Shown here in pieces: positions 15,967 through 23,964 of a stretch of DNA of 40,823 nucleotides. A model generated the notes under the pieces. That model did no database searches. It had not been told where the DNA came from and was given only the letters and a program-made list of their open reading frames with translations. Each line of letters starts with the position of its first letter. Positions within the stretch are counted from its first letter, which is position 1. The position numbers were made by a program, and so were the translations under genes. Source of the stretch: Clostridiales bacterium (GTDB taxonomy: Bacteria; Bacillota; Clostridia; Caldicoprobacterales; DTU083); contig DUSN01000078.1 in NCBI GenBank assembly GCA_012842605.1, positions 1 through 40,823 of the forward strand, read 5' to 3'.

Positions 15967-17706
15967 ATGCGGCGTTTTTTTAATCGTCTTTCTGTATTTT
16001 GGAGGGTTCTTTTTTTATTTGTTGTCCTTGTTTTTCCAATGTATTTGTTCAGTGTATACATAACCATCCAGGGACAGAACAGTGTTCGCTCCGAATTGTT
16101 AAAGCTGTCCGAGTCCAAGGGTAATTACTACATATCTCAGTTGGAAACACAATTGTATAATGTAATGCGCCTTCAGCTAAATATATTAAATGATGACGAT
16201 GTACAGGAACTGCAAAGATCTGATATTCAGCTTCAGCCTTCCGAGTGCATATATAAGCTGAACAATATCCGAAACAAGTTAATAGAGACCGCTAGTATGA
16301 ACATGTATATCAAAGAAATTACTGTATATCTGCCGCTGGTTGGCCGTAAGGTTACTACACAATCCATACTGCCTCTGGATATGGAGGAGTATCTTAAATT
16401 TTTTAAGCATTCTTCTATACATGATTTACCCTTCAGCTTCATTGATAATGAATACTACATTAATATGACAACAGATTTCAGCAATCAGCCTGTTCATAGT
16501 ATGAATGAACCCAAATTGCATGTGGTCAGCATTAGTATCTGGAAGGAATCAATCCTGTCAGAAATGGTGGAAATTGCCGGAGAAGACGGAAGCGCTTATT
16601 TTATAAGCGACGGCAGGGGGCTGGACTTAGCCGTGCAGGGCAGCGAGAGCATAAAAAAGCACATAAAAGACAAATTCCATTCAATATCTTTAGGAAGCAG
16701 TTTGTGTGATCAATTCAGCATAGATAAAAAGCAATATCATATGTTTTTAAATTCATCATCATTCTTACACAGCATGCTTGCCATAGTAGTACCGGATAAC
16801 GTTTATGTAAAGCCTCTGAGAGTCTTTAACGCATGGATTTGGACATTGACTGCTCTTACTTTAATTCTGGTAGCTTTATTCAGCATATGGATGAAGAGCA
16901 TAATAGTTCACCCCCTTGAAAAATTAATTACAGCATTGAAGCATGCAGAAGACGATACCAATAATATCAGGGTAGTATATAGAAAGAATGATGAATTCGG
17001 AGATGTCTACCGCCAGTTTAACTATCTCATCGACCGATTGAAGCAATTGATAGCAGATGTGTATAAAAAGGAATTGATGCTGAAGGATGCAGAATATAAG
17101 CAATTGCAGTATCAAATTAATCCCCACTTTCTGTATAACAGCCTGTTGGTTACAAGCGGCCTGATTGCACTTGGTGAAAATGATGGAGCTCTTAAGTTGA
17201 CTAAGCATCTTAGCAGCTACTATCAATATATTACCAAGGGGCAGGCCGGCGAAATTGAGCTGATCAGGGAAGTACAGCATGCAAAGGATTATTGTGAGGT
17301 CCAGAACATCAGATTTCAAGGCAGGATTATTTCTCAATTTGAAGAAATACCCGAAAGTATGGCAGGTTTCCTTGTTCCCAGGCTTATACTGCAGCCCATT
17401 ATAGAAAATGCCTACAAGCATGGATTAAAGAATAAATTAAGGGATGGCAGATTAAAGGTTTCTTTTACTGAAGATTCCAGCTATATCAAAGTTATTGTAG
17501 AAGACAACGGAGACGAGCTGACGGATCAGGCCTTATCCAGTCTCAGGCATCATATTGGAGATATAAAGGGCGATCAGTTCGGAACAGGAATGAAAAACGT
17601 ACATAACAGGCTTCAAATTAAATTTAAAAAGGACAGCGGAATAATCCTGGACAGAAGTGACATGGGAGGGCTTAAGGTAACCCTATTGATATACAGAGGG
17701 AGGTAA
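15967..17706 (+). CDS. YesM-type sensor histidine kinase
   Basis: A kinase of about 579 residues. Membrane segments at about 11-32 and 288-312 flank an extracytoplasmic sensor domain. A HAMP region follows, then YQINPHFLYNSL with predicted phospho-His387, then an ATPase domain with N box PIIENAYKHGLKNK. The G1 box reads VEDNGDELTDQ, so the second glycine of the usual DNGxG is missing, while the later GTGMKNVHNRLQ box is present. ATP binding may be altered, but YesM-type kinases vary here. I chose ATG 15967 because AGAGGGG lies six bases before it; a GTG at 15946 is open but lacks a site. The partner regulator follows after five bases. Compared with the leftward cluster, kinase and regulator are in the opposite order. 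Confidence 0.92.
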   Translation: MRRFFNRLSVFWRVLFLFVVLVFPMYLFSVYITIQGQNSVRSELLKLSESKGNYYISQLETQLYNVMRLQLNILNDDDVQELQRSDIQLQPSECIYKLNNIRNKLIETASMNMYIKEITVYLPLVGRKVTTQSILPLDMEEYLKFFKHSSIHDLPFSFIDNEYYINMTTDFSNQPVHSMNEPKLHVVSISIWKESILSEMVEIAGEDGSAYFISDGRGLDLAVQGSESIKKHIKDKFHSISLGSSLCDQFSIDKKQYHMFLNSSSFLHSMLAIVVPDNVYVKPLRVFNAWIWTLTALTLILVALFSIWMKSIIVHPLEKLITALKHAEDDTNNIRVVYRKNDEFGDVYRQFNYLIDRLKQLIADVYKKELMLKDAEYKQLQYQINPHFLYNSLLVTSGLIALGENDGALKLTKHLSSYYQYITKGQAGEIELIREVQHAKDYCEVQNIRFQGRIISQFEEIPESMAGFLVPRLILQPIIENAYKHGLKNKLRDGRLKVSFTEDSSYIKVIVEDNGDELTDQALSSLRHHIGDIKGDQFGTGMKNVHNRLQIKFKKDSGIILDRSDMGGLKVTLLIYRGR

Positions 17707-17711
17707 TAGCT

Positions 17712-18650
17712 TTGTACAATTTATTGGTTGTAGATGATGAGATGATTATATCCAAATACGTTGCCAAGGTCCTGAGAGATTCTGAATTGCTTAAGGACAT
17801 GCTTTCAGAAGTACGATGCGCGTTTTCTGCCTATGATGCCCTGGAAATATTGGAAGCAGAACATATAGACATCGTTATGACGGATATTAGCATGCCGGGG
17901 ATGAGCGGCATTAAGCTGCAGGAGGAAATAAAGAAAAATTGGCCTAACATAAAGGTGGTTCTCATGTCTGGATACAATGAGTTTGAGTATGTCCAGGCTG
18001 CCCTTCGCAATAATGGCGTTGATTATGTTTTAAAGTCGGAAGGAGAAGAACAGTTTGTTTTATCTGTAAAAAAAGCAGTAGATGAATTGGAGCAGGAGAG
18101 AAAAAGCGAGGAAATCATAAAAAAGGCTGCTCATAACCTAAAATTAGCCAATGGCCTGCTCAGGGAAAGAGTAATGGAGATAATAAATAACATGTCACCG
18201 GAGGAAAGAAAGAATCTGGCAGCTGAAATTATAACCAAGGGTATAAACTTTGAAAATGAAAGTGATGTAGAAGCATTTTATCAAAGCATAGCAGAACGGC
18301 TTTTGCAGGCTGAAGAAGATAATCAGCTTGCAGGAAGCAGCAAAATAATTGAGTTTATAAACAGTTATATTATAAATCATTTGGACGAAGAACTTTCACT
18401 TAATAAATTCGCAGAGCTGTTAAACTATCATCCTTCCTATTTGTCCAGGGTTTTCAAACAGGAAATGGGCATTTCTTTTTCAGATTATTTGACCGGCATT
18501 AGAGTGGAAAAAGCAAAGGAACTGCTGCAGCAAAATGATCTGAAAATATCCGCTATTGCAACTATGCTGGGATTTGAGGACGCTTCTTACTTTACCCGCT
18601 TCTTTAAAAAGAATACAGGAATGGCACCCCTTGAATATCGAAGCCGATAA
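17712..18650 (+). CDS. AraC-type response regulator, short YesN-like form
   Basis: The 312-residue regulator has a receiver domain at 1-125 with D8/D9, phospho-acceptor Asp58 (MTDISMP) and Lys108 (YVLKS). A charged helical linker at about 125-205 includes RKSEEIIKKAAHNLK and is likely a coiled coil. An AraC-type double HTH follows at about 215-312 (LNKFAELLNYHPSYLSRVF, then ISAIATMLGFEDASYFTRF). The start is TTG 17712, supported by GGGAGG eight bases before it and by the canonical N-terminus LLVVDDE. It probably activates the transporter genes that follow. The 131-base gap to the binding-protein gene holds an inverted repeat that could be its operator or that of another regulator. Confidence 0.93.
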   Translation: MYNLLVVDDEMIISKYVAKVLRDSELLKDMLSEVRCAFSAYDALEILEAEHIDIVMTDISMPGMSGIKLQEEIKKNWPNIKVVLMSGYNEFEYVQAALRNNGVDYVLKSEGEEQFVLSVKKAVDELEQERKSEEIIKKAAHNLKLANGLLRERVMEIINNMSPEERKNLAAEIITKGINFENESDVEAFYQSIAERLLQAEEDNQLAGSSKIIEFINSYIINHLDEELSLNKFAELLNYHPSYLSRVFKQEMGISFSDYLTGIRVEKAKELLQQNDLKISAIATMLGFEDASYFTRFFKKNTGMAPLEYRSR

Positions 18651-18734
18651 CTGCATGATGAAAACATGTCATAAAAATGAAACCTTAAGTAATCAAAGTT
18701 CATGGATGGACAAATCAACAATCATTATACTTTA

Positions 18735-18755
18735 TTTGTACCAAATATGTACAAA
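18735..18755 (+). promoter_or_regulatory. Inverted repeat TTTGTAC-N7-GTACAAA, candidate operator
   Basis: Perfect 7-base arms at 18735-18741 and 18749-18755 are separated by 7 bases. The repeat lies just downstream of a TATACT box (18726-18731) and about 27 bases before the binding-protein start codon. The position suits control of the transporter operon. AraC-type proteins more often use direct repeats, so another regulator may bind. Confidence 0.45.
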
Positions 18756-18781
18756 AAAGCATACAAGGGGGAATTGTAATC

Positions 18782-20545
18782 ATGAAAAAGAAGCATGTTG
18801 CATGGTTGCTGAGCCTAATTTTGACAGTGTGCTTGATTTTAGCCAGCTGTGCACCGGCAGAACCTGCGGGTCAGGATAAACCAACACCTACACCAACGCA
18901 GGAGCCTTCCAAGACGGGCGACAGTAATGCTCCTACTCCAACACCTGTTGCATCAAAGGATCCATTGGGTAAATATGACGAGCCTATTGAAATTACTACT
19001 TGTCGTATTAAAACCTCATGGATGGGATTTGATGAGGGTGAGGATGAGAACAACAACTGGTGGATTGATACGTATCTGGAACAATTGAACATTAAGTTAA
19101 ATGTAGTATGGACAGCTCCCAACTGGGGAGAACCTCTTGACACCAAGATTATGACTTGTATAGCTACAGATGATCTGCCAGATTTGATACCTGTATATGG
19201 ATCGCTTGCTCAAAGGCTGGCAATGGCTGACAAGATAATTGACGTAGCACCAATAATAGAAGAGTATGCATCTGATACTGTTAGAAAATACCTTGATTAC
19301 GGCGGCGGCCGAGCATTGCAGGGAGCAATTATTGATGGAAAGATGATCGGAATACCAAATCCCGGAGGTCTGGTAAGCGGGTACAGTGTTTTGTGGTACA
19401 GGAGCGATTGGCTCAAAAAGCTGAATCTGCAGCCGCCAAAAACACTGGAGGATATAGAGAATTTAGCCAGGGCTTTTGTCGAGCAGGATCCTGACGGCAA
19501 TGGCGTTGATGATACTTATGGAATTGCAGCCCACAAGAACTTCGGCGGGGGCGACAGCGATCTGTATCTTGTGCTGAATATGTTTGGCGCATATCAAGGC
19601 TGGATAGAAAAGGACGGCAAGCTTGAGTTTGGTTTGATCCAGCCGGAGGTTAAACCTGCTCTGGAGAAATTGCATCAATGGTATAAAGAAGGACTGCTGG
19701 CTGCTGACTTTGCGGCTAAGGATCCCAATAATGAATTGCAGGCTGATATTGCATCAAATAAGGTCGGAATAATGTTTGGAGGCACACACTTCCCCAATGG
19801 CGGAGGCGGCAGGGCATTAAAGAAGAACAATCCCGATGCAGAAGTAGACTGGGTTATAATCCCTGCAATCGACGGGCAACCGGCAAAACAGTATGCTTCC
19901 AGCAAGGCTAATGATTTCAACTGCATCAGCAAGAAGTGCGAACATCCCGAAGCTATAATGAAACTGATCAACCTGAAGTCAGCTATATTCGAAGTAGAAA
20001 AGCCGGATTTCCTGAAAGACCTGGAAACCAATGTATATGATACAACTCCGGGCGGAAATATGAGCTTCTGGAATGCTGTAGTCAGCTTTGACAATATAGG
20101 TAAGAACTATACTATTGCTGATTATGTCAATGCTGAAATCAAGAAAGGCGGAGACGGCTCCACGCTTCCTCTTGATGCAAGATCCACATTCCAAATGTTT
20201 AAGAGCTGGCTGACAGAAGGTACAAAAGCTGAAAACTACGAAGTAAACTGGGCGATGTATAAGCTGTTCAATGAAGAAAACGGCTCCGATCTCTTAACAT
20301 TCAGAATGGCAGAAGCAGAACCGGAAAAATACAGGCATTATGACGCCTTCGGCGGACTGGATACCCCGGCCATGGCGAAGTATGGAAGCGATATTTCTAC
20401 TAAGGTTACTGAGTACTTTATCCGTGCAATCATGGAAGGCAATGTAGACGCAGAATTTGAAGCCTGGGTCAACTACTTCCATAATAACGGCGGTGATGAA
20501 ATGACCAAAGAGGCTAATGAGTGGTATGCAAGCCAGCAACGATAA
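18782..20545 (+). CDS. Extracellular solute-binding lipoprotein of a CUT1 sugar ABC transporter (LplA-like)
   Basis: This is a 587-residue precursor with a lipoprotein signal peptide (lipobox ILASC, Cys23). A Pro/Thr-rich linker at about 27-58 tethers the binding domain to the membrane. The mature part has the family 1 layout, including DPDGNGVDDTYGIAAHKN, which resembles a calcium-binding DxDGNG loop and is also seen in the leftward paralogue. It is longer than that paralogue (587 against 514 residues) and clearly diverged, so the ligands probably differ. AGGGGG lies ten bases before the ATG. A strong hairpin follows the stop codon, and two permease genes come next. It delivers an oligosaccharide to them; the sugar is not known. 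Confidence 0.92.
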   Translation: MKKKHVAWLLSLILTVCLILASCAPAEPAGQDKPTPTPTQEPSKTGDSNAPTPTPVASKDPLGKYDEPIEITTCRIKTSWMGFDEGEDENNNWWIDTYLEQLNIKLNVVWTAPNWGEPLDTKIMTCIATDDLPDLIPVYGSLAQRLAMADKIIDVAPIIEEYASDTVRKYLDYGGGRALQGAIIDGKMIGIPNPGGLVSGYSVLWYRSDWLKKLNLQPPKTLEDIENLARAFVEQDPDGNGVDDTYGIAAHKNFGGGDSDLYLVLNMFGAYQGWIEKDGKLEFGLIQPEVKPALEKLHQWYKEGLLAADFAAKDPNNELQADIASNKVGIMFGGTHFPNGGGGRALKKNNPDAEVDWVIIPAIDGQPAKQYASSKANDFNCISKKCEHPEAIMKLINLKSAIFEVEKPDFLKDLETNVYDTTPGGNMSFWNAVVSFDNIGKNYTIADYVNAEIKKGGDGSTLPLDARSTFQMFKSWLTEGTKAENYEVNWAMYKLFNEENGSDLLTFRMAEAEPEKYRHYDAFGGLDTPAMAKYGSDISTKVTEYFIRAIMEGNVDAEFEAWVNYFHNNGGDEMTKEANEWYASQQR

Positions 20546-20560
20546 ATAGAAGCAGCCTGG

Positions 20561-20600
20561 GGAACAGCCGGGGCAAGCTGCGACTTGTCCTGGCTGTTCC
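20561..20600 (+). other. Intercistronic hairpin between binding-protein and permease genes
   Basis: A 17-bp stem with two G:T pairs joins 20561-20577 (GGAACAGCCGGGGCAAG) to 20584-20600 around a 6-base loop. No T-run follows, so it is not a simple terminator. Such hairpins often protect the upstream binding-protein mRNA or reduce downstream expression, giving more binding protein than permease. Confidence 0.7.
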
Positions 20601-20623
20601 AAGGGTTATCTGGTGGTGATTAG

Positions 20624-21574
20624 ATGCTTAAGACAGCTGATGTAAAGACCGAAGCGCTGCGTCGAAAAGGCAACAATATAAGAATGAGCACCCGTTCCTT
20701 ACATTTGATGCTGCTGCCCGGACTTATAATTCTATTAATTTACAATTACCTCCCAATGGGCGGGATTGTGATTGCTTTTCAAAACTATAATATAGGATTG
20801 GGAATCAAGGCTTTCTGGCAATCGGAATGGGTAGGATTCAGTCATTTTCAGCGCTTGTTTTCCAGCCCTGACTTTACCCGGGCCCTGACCAACACCTTGT
20901 TCATTGCATGCGGCAAGATTGTCCTGGGTTTTTTTGTTCCTATCATTATCTCACTGCTGCTGAATGAGGTTCAAGTAAAATGGCTGAAGCGCAGCATTCA
21001 AACAACTATATATCTTCCTCATTTTCTTTCATGGGTAATTATGGCAGGTGTTCTGCGAGAGGTTTTTGCCATGGATGGTGTGGTTAACTCCTTAGGACAT
21101 ATATTGTTCCGCGCTGAACCGAATTTCTGGCTGGGAGACAAGAAATTATTTCCATGGCTTATGATTGTGACCGATACCCTGAAAGAGTTTGGATTTGGGA
21201 CGGTAATCTACCTGGCAGCAATAACGGGAATAGATCCTACTCTTTATGAAGCAGCTATCGTAGACGGTGCAAGCAGATTCAAACAAACCATACATGTAAC
21301 TATACCGGGCATGATGCCGATTATAGTTCTTTCCATGGTATTGTCTCTTGGAAATGTATTAAATGCCGGGTTTGAGCAGATATTTAACCTGTACAGTGTG
21401 CCGGTGTATGAAACCGGAGATATCATTGATACATTGGTATATCGTATCAGTATGCAGAGCGGTCAATATGATTTTGGTACGGCAGTAGGACTGTTCAAGT
21501 CGTTCATATCCATGCTGCTGATATCCTTATCCTATTGGCTGGCATATAAACTGGCAGATTATGAAATATTTTAA
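20624..21574 (+). CDS. CUT1 sugar ABC transporter permease (LplB/YteP-like)
   Basis: The 316-residue permease has six membrane segments, the first beginning LHLMLLPGLIILLIYNYLPM. The EAA loop reads YEAAIVDGASRFKQTIHVTI, and NAGFEQIFNLY and LFKSFISMLL appear near the end. These are shared with its counterpart in the leftward cluster, so the two transporters are paralogous. The ATG 20624 follows GGTGGTGATTAG, a modest ribosome binding site, just after the intercistronic hairpin. This may lower its expression relative to the binding protein. It pairs with the permease encoded next to make the channel. Confidence 0.92.
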   Translation: MLKTADVKTEALRRKGNNIRMSTRSLHLMLLPGLIILLIYNYLPMGGIVIAFQNYNIGLGIKAFWQSEWVGFSHFQRLFSSPDFTRALTNTLFIACGKIVLGFFVPIIISLLLNEVQVKWLKRSIQTTIYLPHFLSWVIMAGVLREVFAMDGVVNSLGHILFRAEPNFWLGDKKLFPWLMIVTDTLKEFGFGTVIYLAAITGIDPTLYEAAIVDGASRFKQTIHVTIPGMMPIIVLSMVLSLGNVLNAGFEQIFNLYSVPVYETGDIIDTLVYRISMQSGQYDFGTAVGLFKSFISMLLISLSYWLAYKLADYEIF

Positions 21575-21588
21575 GGAGGGATGGATTG

Positions 21589-22479
21589 GTGAAAAAATAT
21601 TATATTTATGGCAGCAGTTATAGAATATTCACAGTCTTTAACTATATTATCCTGTTCCTGGCTGCTGCAGTTTGCATCCTCCCTCTGGTGAATGTATTCT
21701 CCATATCTTTAAGCTCTCCTTCCCGTGCGGTTTCCGGTGAGGTTTGGCTGTGGCCCAAAGATTTTACCACAGAGGCTTACAAATGGGTTTTGAGATCTTC
21801 AGATTTTTGGAAGGCTATGATAGTATCTGTCAAAAGAGTGGTATTAGGTACAAGTATAAGTATGATTATTACTATTTTGTGTGCTTATCCCCTGTCAAAG
21901 AAAAAAGAAATATTTAGAGTCAGAACATTGTATGTATGGATATTCTTTATTACCATGCTGTTCAGTGGAGGACTGGTACCAACTTTTCTGATTGTTTATT
22001 ATACCGGTTTAATAGATACTATTTGGGCTTTGGTTATACCGGGGGCTGTTAATACCTGGAACATAATTCTTATGCTGAACTTTTTCAGGCGGCTGCCTGA
22101 AGAGCTGGAAGAGGCTGCCTTTCTTGACGGGGCAGGGCATTGGCAGATACTCTTCAGGATATTTGTACCGCTTTCCAAGCCGGCTATTGCTACAATTGCG
22201 CTATTTACCATAGTCAATCATTGGAATGCCTGGTTTGACGGTATGCTGTATATGCGGAAATCCTTCAATTATCCACTGCAGACCTATCTGCAGTCCTTGC
22301 TGACTATTGACATCTCCAGATATCTGACAGCCGAGCAGCAGAATATTGTTGCCAAGCTGTCTCCTAAAACAATACGCTCAGCGCAGGTTTTCATAGCTGC
22401 AGTGCCGGTATTATGCGTCTATCCGTTCCTGCAGAAGTATTTTACCAGCGGCCTGGTGCTGGGGAGTGTAAAAGGCTGA
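21589..22479 (+). CDS. CUT1 sugar ABC transporter permease (LplC/YtcP-like)
   Basis: A permease of about 296 residues with six membrane segments. Its EAA loop reads EEAAFLDGAGHWQILFRIFV, and it ends QKYFTSGLVLGSVKG, the signature tail of the LplC branch. AAGGAGGG at 21573-21580 lies eight bases before GTG 21589, so I prefer that start. TTG 21586, one codon earlier, is also possible. The previous permease ends 14 bases upstream. The gene closes the rightward cluster and is followed by a good terminator. As in the leftward cluster, no ATPase is encoded nearby. Confidence 0.92.
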   Translation: MKKYYIYGSSYRIFTVFNYIILFLAAAVCILPLVNVFSISLSSPSRAVSGEVWLWPKDFTTEAYKWVLRSSDFWKAMIVSVKRVVLGTSISMIITILCAYPLSKKKEIFRVRTLYVWIFFITMLFSGGLVPTFLIVYYTGLIDTIWALVIPGAVNTWNIILMLNFFRRLPEELEEAAFLDGAGHWQILFRIFVPLSKPAIATIALFTIVNHWNAWFDGMLYMRKSFNYPLQTYLQSLLTIDISRYLTAEQQNIVAKLSPKTIRSAQVFIAAVPVLCVYPFLQKYFTSGLVLGSVKG

Positions 22480-22570
22480 GCAGGCGCTTCTGCAGTGGTA
22501 ATATGATTTTGTATGTCGTTAAAAATTTCATGGAAAATAACATTTATGTTCTCATATATAATCTCATGTA

Positions 22571-22608
22571 AAATCTGGCAGAGTTGAACTCTTCCAGATT
22601 TTTTATTT
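22571..22608 (+). terminator. Terminator of the rightward transporter cluster
   Basis: AAATCTGG (22571-22578) pairs with CCAGATTT (22594-22601). An inner stem joins AGAGT to ACTCT across one C-T mismatch and closes with a TGA loop. TTTATTT follows. Confidence 0.85.
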
Positions 22609-22694
22609 ATCCCAAAATGCATCATACTGTTATTGTGTGCAGCAACCCCTTAATAGATTTTTTACACCTGTAGCAAGCAAAGGTGTTCCCTTTG

Positions 22695-22723
22695 TTGACA
22701 AGCGTTTTTGGCCTTGATACACT
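22695..22723 (+). promoter_or_regulatory. Sigma-A-like promoter upstream of the putative regulator gene
   Basis: TTGACA (22695-22700) is a perfect -35 box, and TACACT (22718-22723) follows after 17 bases. A closely similar block starts at 27098. The long leader of about 135 bases before the ATG shows no recognised riboswitch. Confidence 0.5.
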
Positions 22724-22865
22724 TAATAGGAAAATTTCGTGATTATAATTTTAGGTCTTCGGAGCAGCATTTTTTATTTTGTATGCATTTCTTTGGAATG
22801 TTATTTTGTGACAAGTATTAAAAGAAAATCCTTACTGGTATATAAGTAAATGAGGGGGTAGTTTA

Positions 22866-23846
22866 ATGGAGTTACAAGATGCAATACAGCAATATATTGA
22901 CCGGATACCGGATCAAAGAGAAAAAAAGGCAGTAATCAGTCTGCTGCTTAATCAATTGCCTGTACATATGGGCGAACTGACTATTAATATACCAATAAAA
23001 TCATTGCAAATGAGAAAGGATTTCAGAAAAGAATTAGCGGGTGCATTTTGCGAATTGTATAGCAAAGTAACTACTTCAAAGGAAAAAGCCAAGCAGAGAA
23101 TTTTAAAATTTTCTCAATATCTGATGGACAACTATAGTATTGAGCTCTCTATGGAAGATATGCTTGTCAGTGAAAACATGAATGCATATGAAAGACAGAT
23201 TGATTTGCTTAAAACACTTCAGCAGGGAGTGACTAAGCAAGATCTGCTGGATCATTATGTAGTATCCAGAAAGGTTATAGAAAAGGACCTGGATAATTTG
23301 ATAAAAGGTACAAAGATACTTGGACAGCATGTTAAGATACGAAACTATCAAAGCGAGGACAGAAAGCTGACTTATCAATCCACCATACATCCGATATTTT
23401 TGCCGCTTAATCTGACTGAAGTATTTTACATGTTCCTGGGGCTGAAGCTGCTGTCACGGAATTACCCAATCGAATCAGAAATATACAATTCACTGGCTTA
23501 CCGTATATACGCACAGCTGTCCGAGTATGCCAAAAGTAAAATTGGTCCAAGGGTTAGAGAATACGGTTTTGATTTACCACCAGAAGATGAGCTTCACAAA
23601 TACATGGGAAGCATAGATGAAGAGAAAATGGCTAAGAAAAGTAAGGAATATAGTTTGATGCATCTTTTTAAGACTCAGGAAAAATGCACTATTCACCTAA
23701 ACAGTGGTGAAGTTATCCGTGATTGCTTTATAAAATTAGCGGGAGAAAAATTTAATGTCGTTCAGATATTTTTAAAACGCAGTGAACCGCCTATAAGGGA
23801 AGTAACCCCGGATGATATAGAAACCGTATATTTTAAGTATAAATGA
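22866..23846 (+). CDS. Putative transcriptional regulator with internal HTH (WYL/DeoR-like)
   Basis: This is a 326-residue soluble protein. Residues about 115-150 (IDLLKTLQQGVTKQDLLDHY, then VSRKVIEKDLDNLIKGTKIL) look like a DeoR/WYL-type winged helix in which VSRKVIEKDL is the recognition helix. The C-terminal half (from about 165) has beta-rich segments ending EVTPDDIETVYF, comparable in placement to a ligand-binding WYL-like domain, although no WYL triad is visible. The N-terminal 110 residues are helical and charged with no family I recognise. GAGGGGG lies six bases before the ATG. The next gene in the same direction, 118 bases on, encodes an unusual multidomain protein with its own winged helix, so the pair may form one locus. 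The exact family is uncertain. Confidence 0.6.
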   Translation: MELQDAIQQYIDRIPDQREKKAVISLLLNQLPVHMGELTINIPIKSLQMRKDFRKELAGAFCELYSKVTTSKEKAKQRILKFSQYLMDNYSIELSMEDMLVSENMNAYERQIDLLKTLQQGVTKQDLLDHYVVSRKVIEKDLDNLIKGTKILGQHVKIRNYQSEDRKLTYQSTIHPIFLPLNLTEVFYMFLGLKLLSRNYPIESEIYNSLAYRIYAQLSEYAKSKIGPRVREYGFDLPPEDELHKYMGSIDEEKMAKKSKEYSLMHLFKTQEKCTIHLNSGEVIRDCFIKLAGEKFNVVQIFLKRSEPPIREVTPDDIETVYFKYK

Positions 23847-23964
23847 CTTTTATAAAGTGGGTAGCTGAGCTGCCGCTTCTTCAATTCTTCCTCTGGTATA
23901 CTTAAGCCATACTGAGTCAGCAAACTCAACTAAGTACATTATTTTTCAGAGGAGGTATTTTAAT

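Larger units (their letters stand above)
22480..22865. other. Intergenic region between sugar transporter and putative regulator
   Basis: No coding sequence is seen. The region holds the terminator of the transporter cluster (22571-22608), a small ACACCT/AGGTGT hairpin (22665-22686) and a sigma-A-like promoter (22695-22723). A ribosome binding site GAGGGGG lies just before 22866. Confidence 0.5.

Noticed and set aside
19675..20094. Long antisense open frame inside the rightward binding-protein gene
   Set aside because: It is fully covered by a well-supported lipoprotein gene and shows no ribosome binding site or family resemblance.
22665..22686. ACACCT/AGGTGT hairpin as a riboswitch or attenuator
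   Set aside because: It is a single short stem upstream of the promoter-like block, with no conserved riboswitch features.
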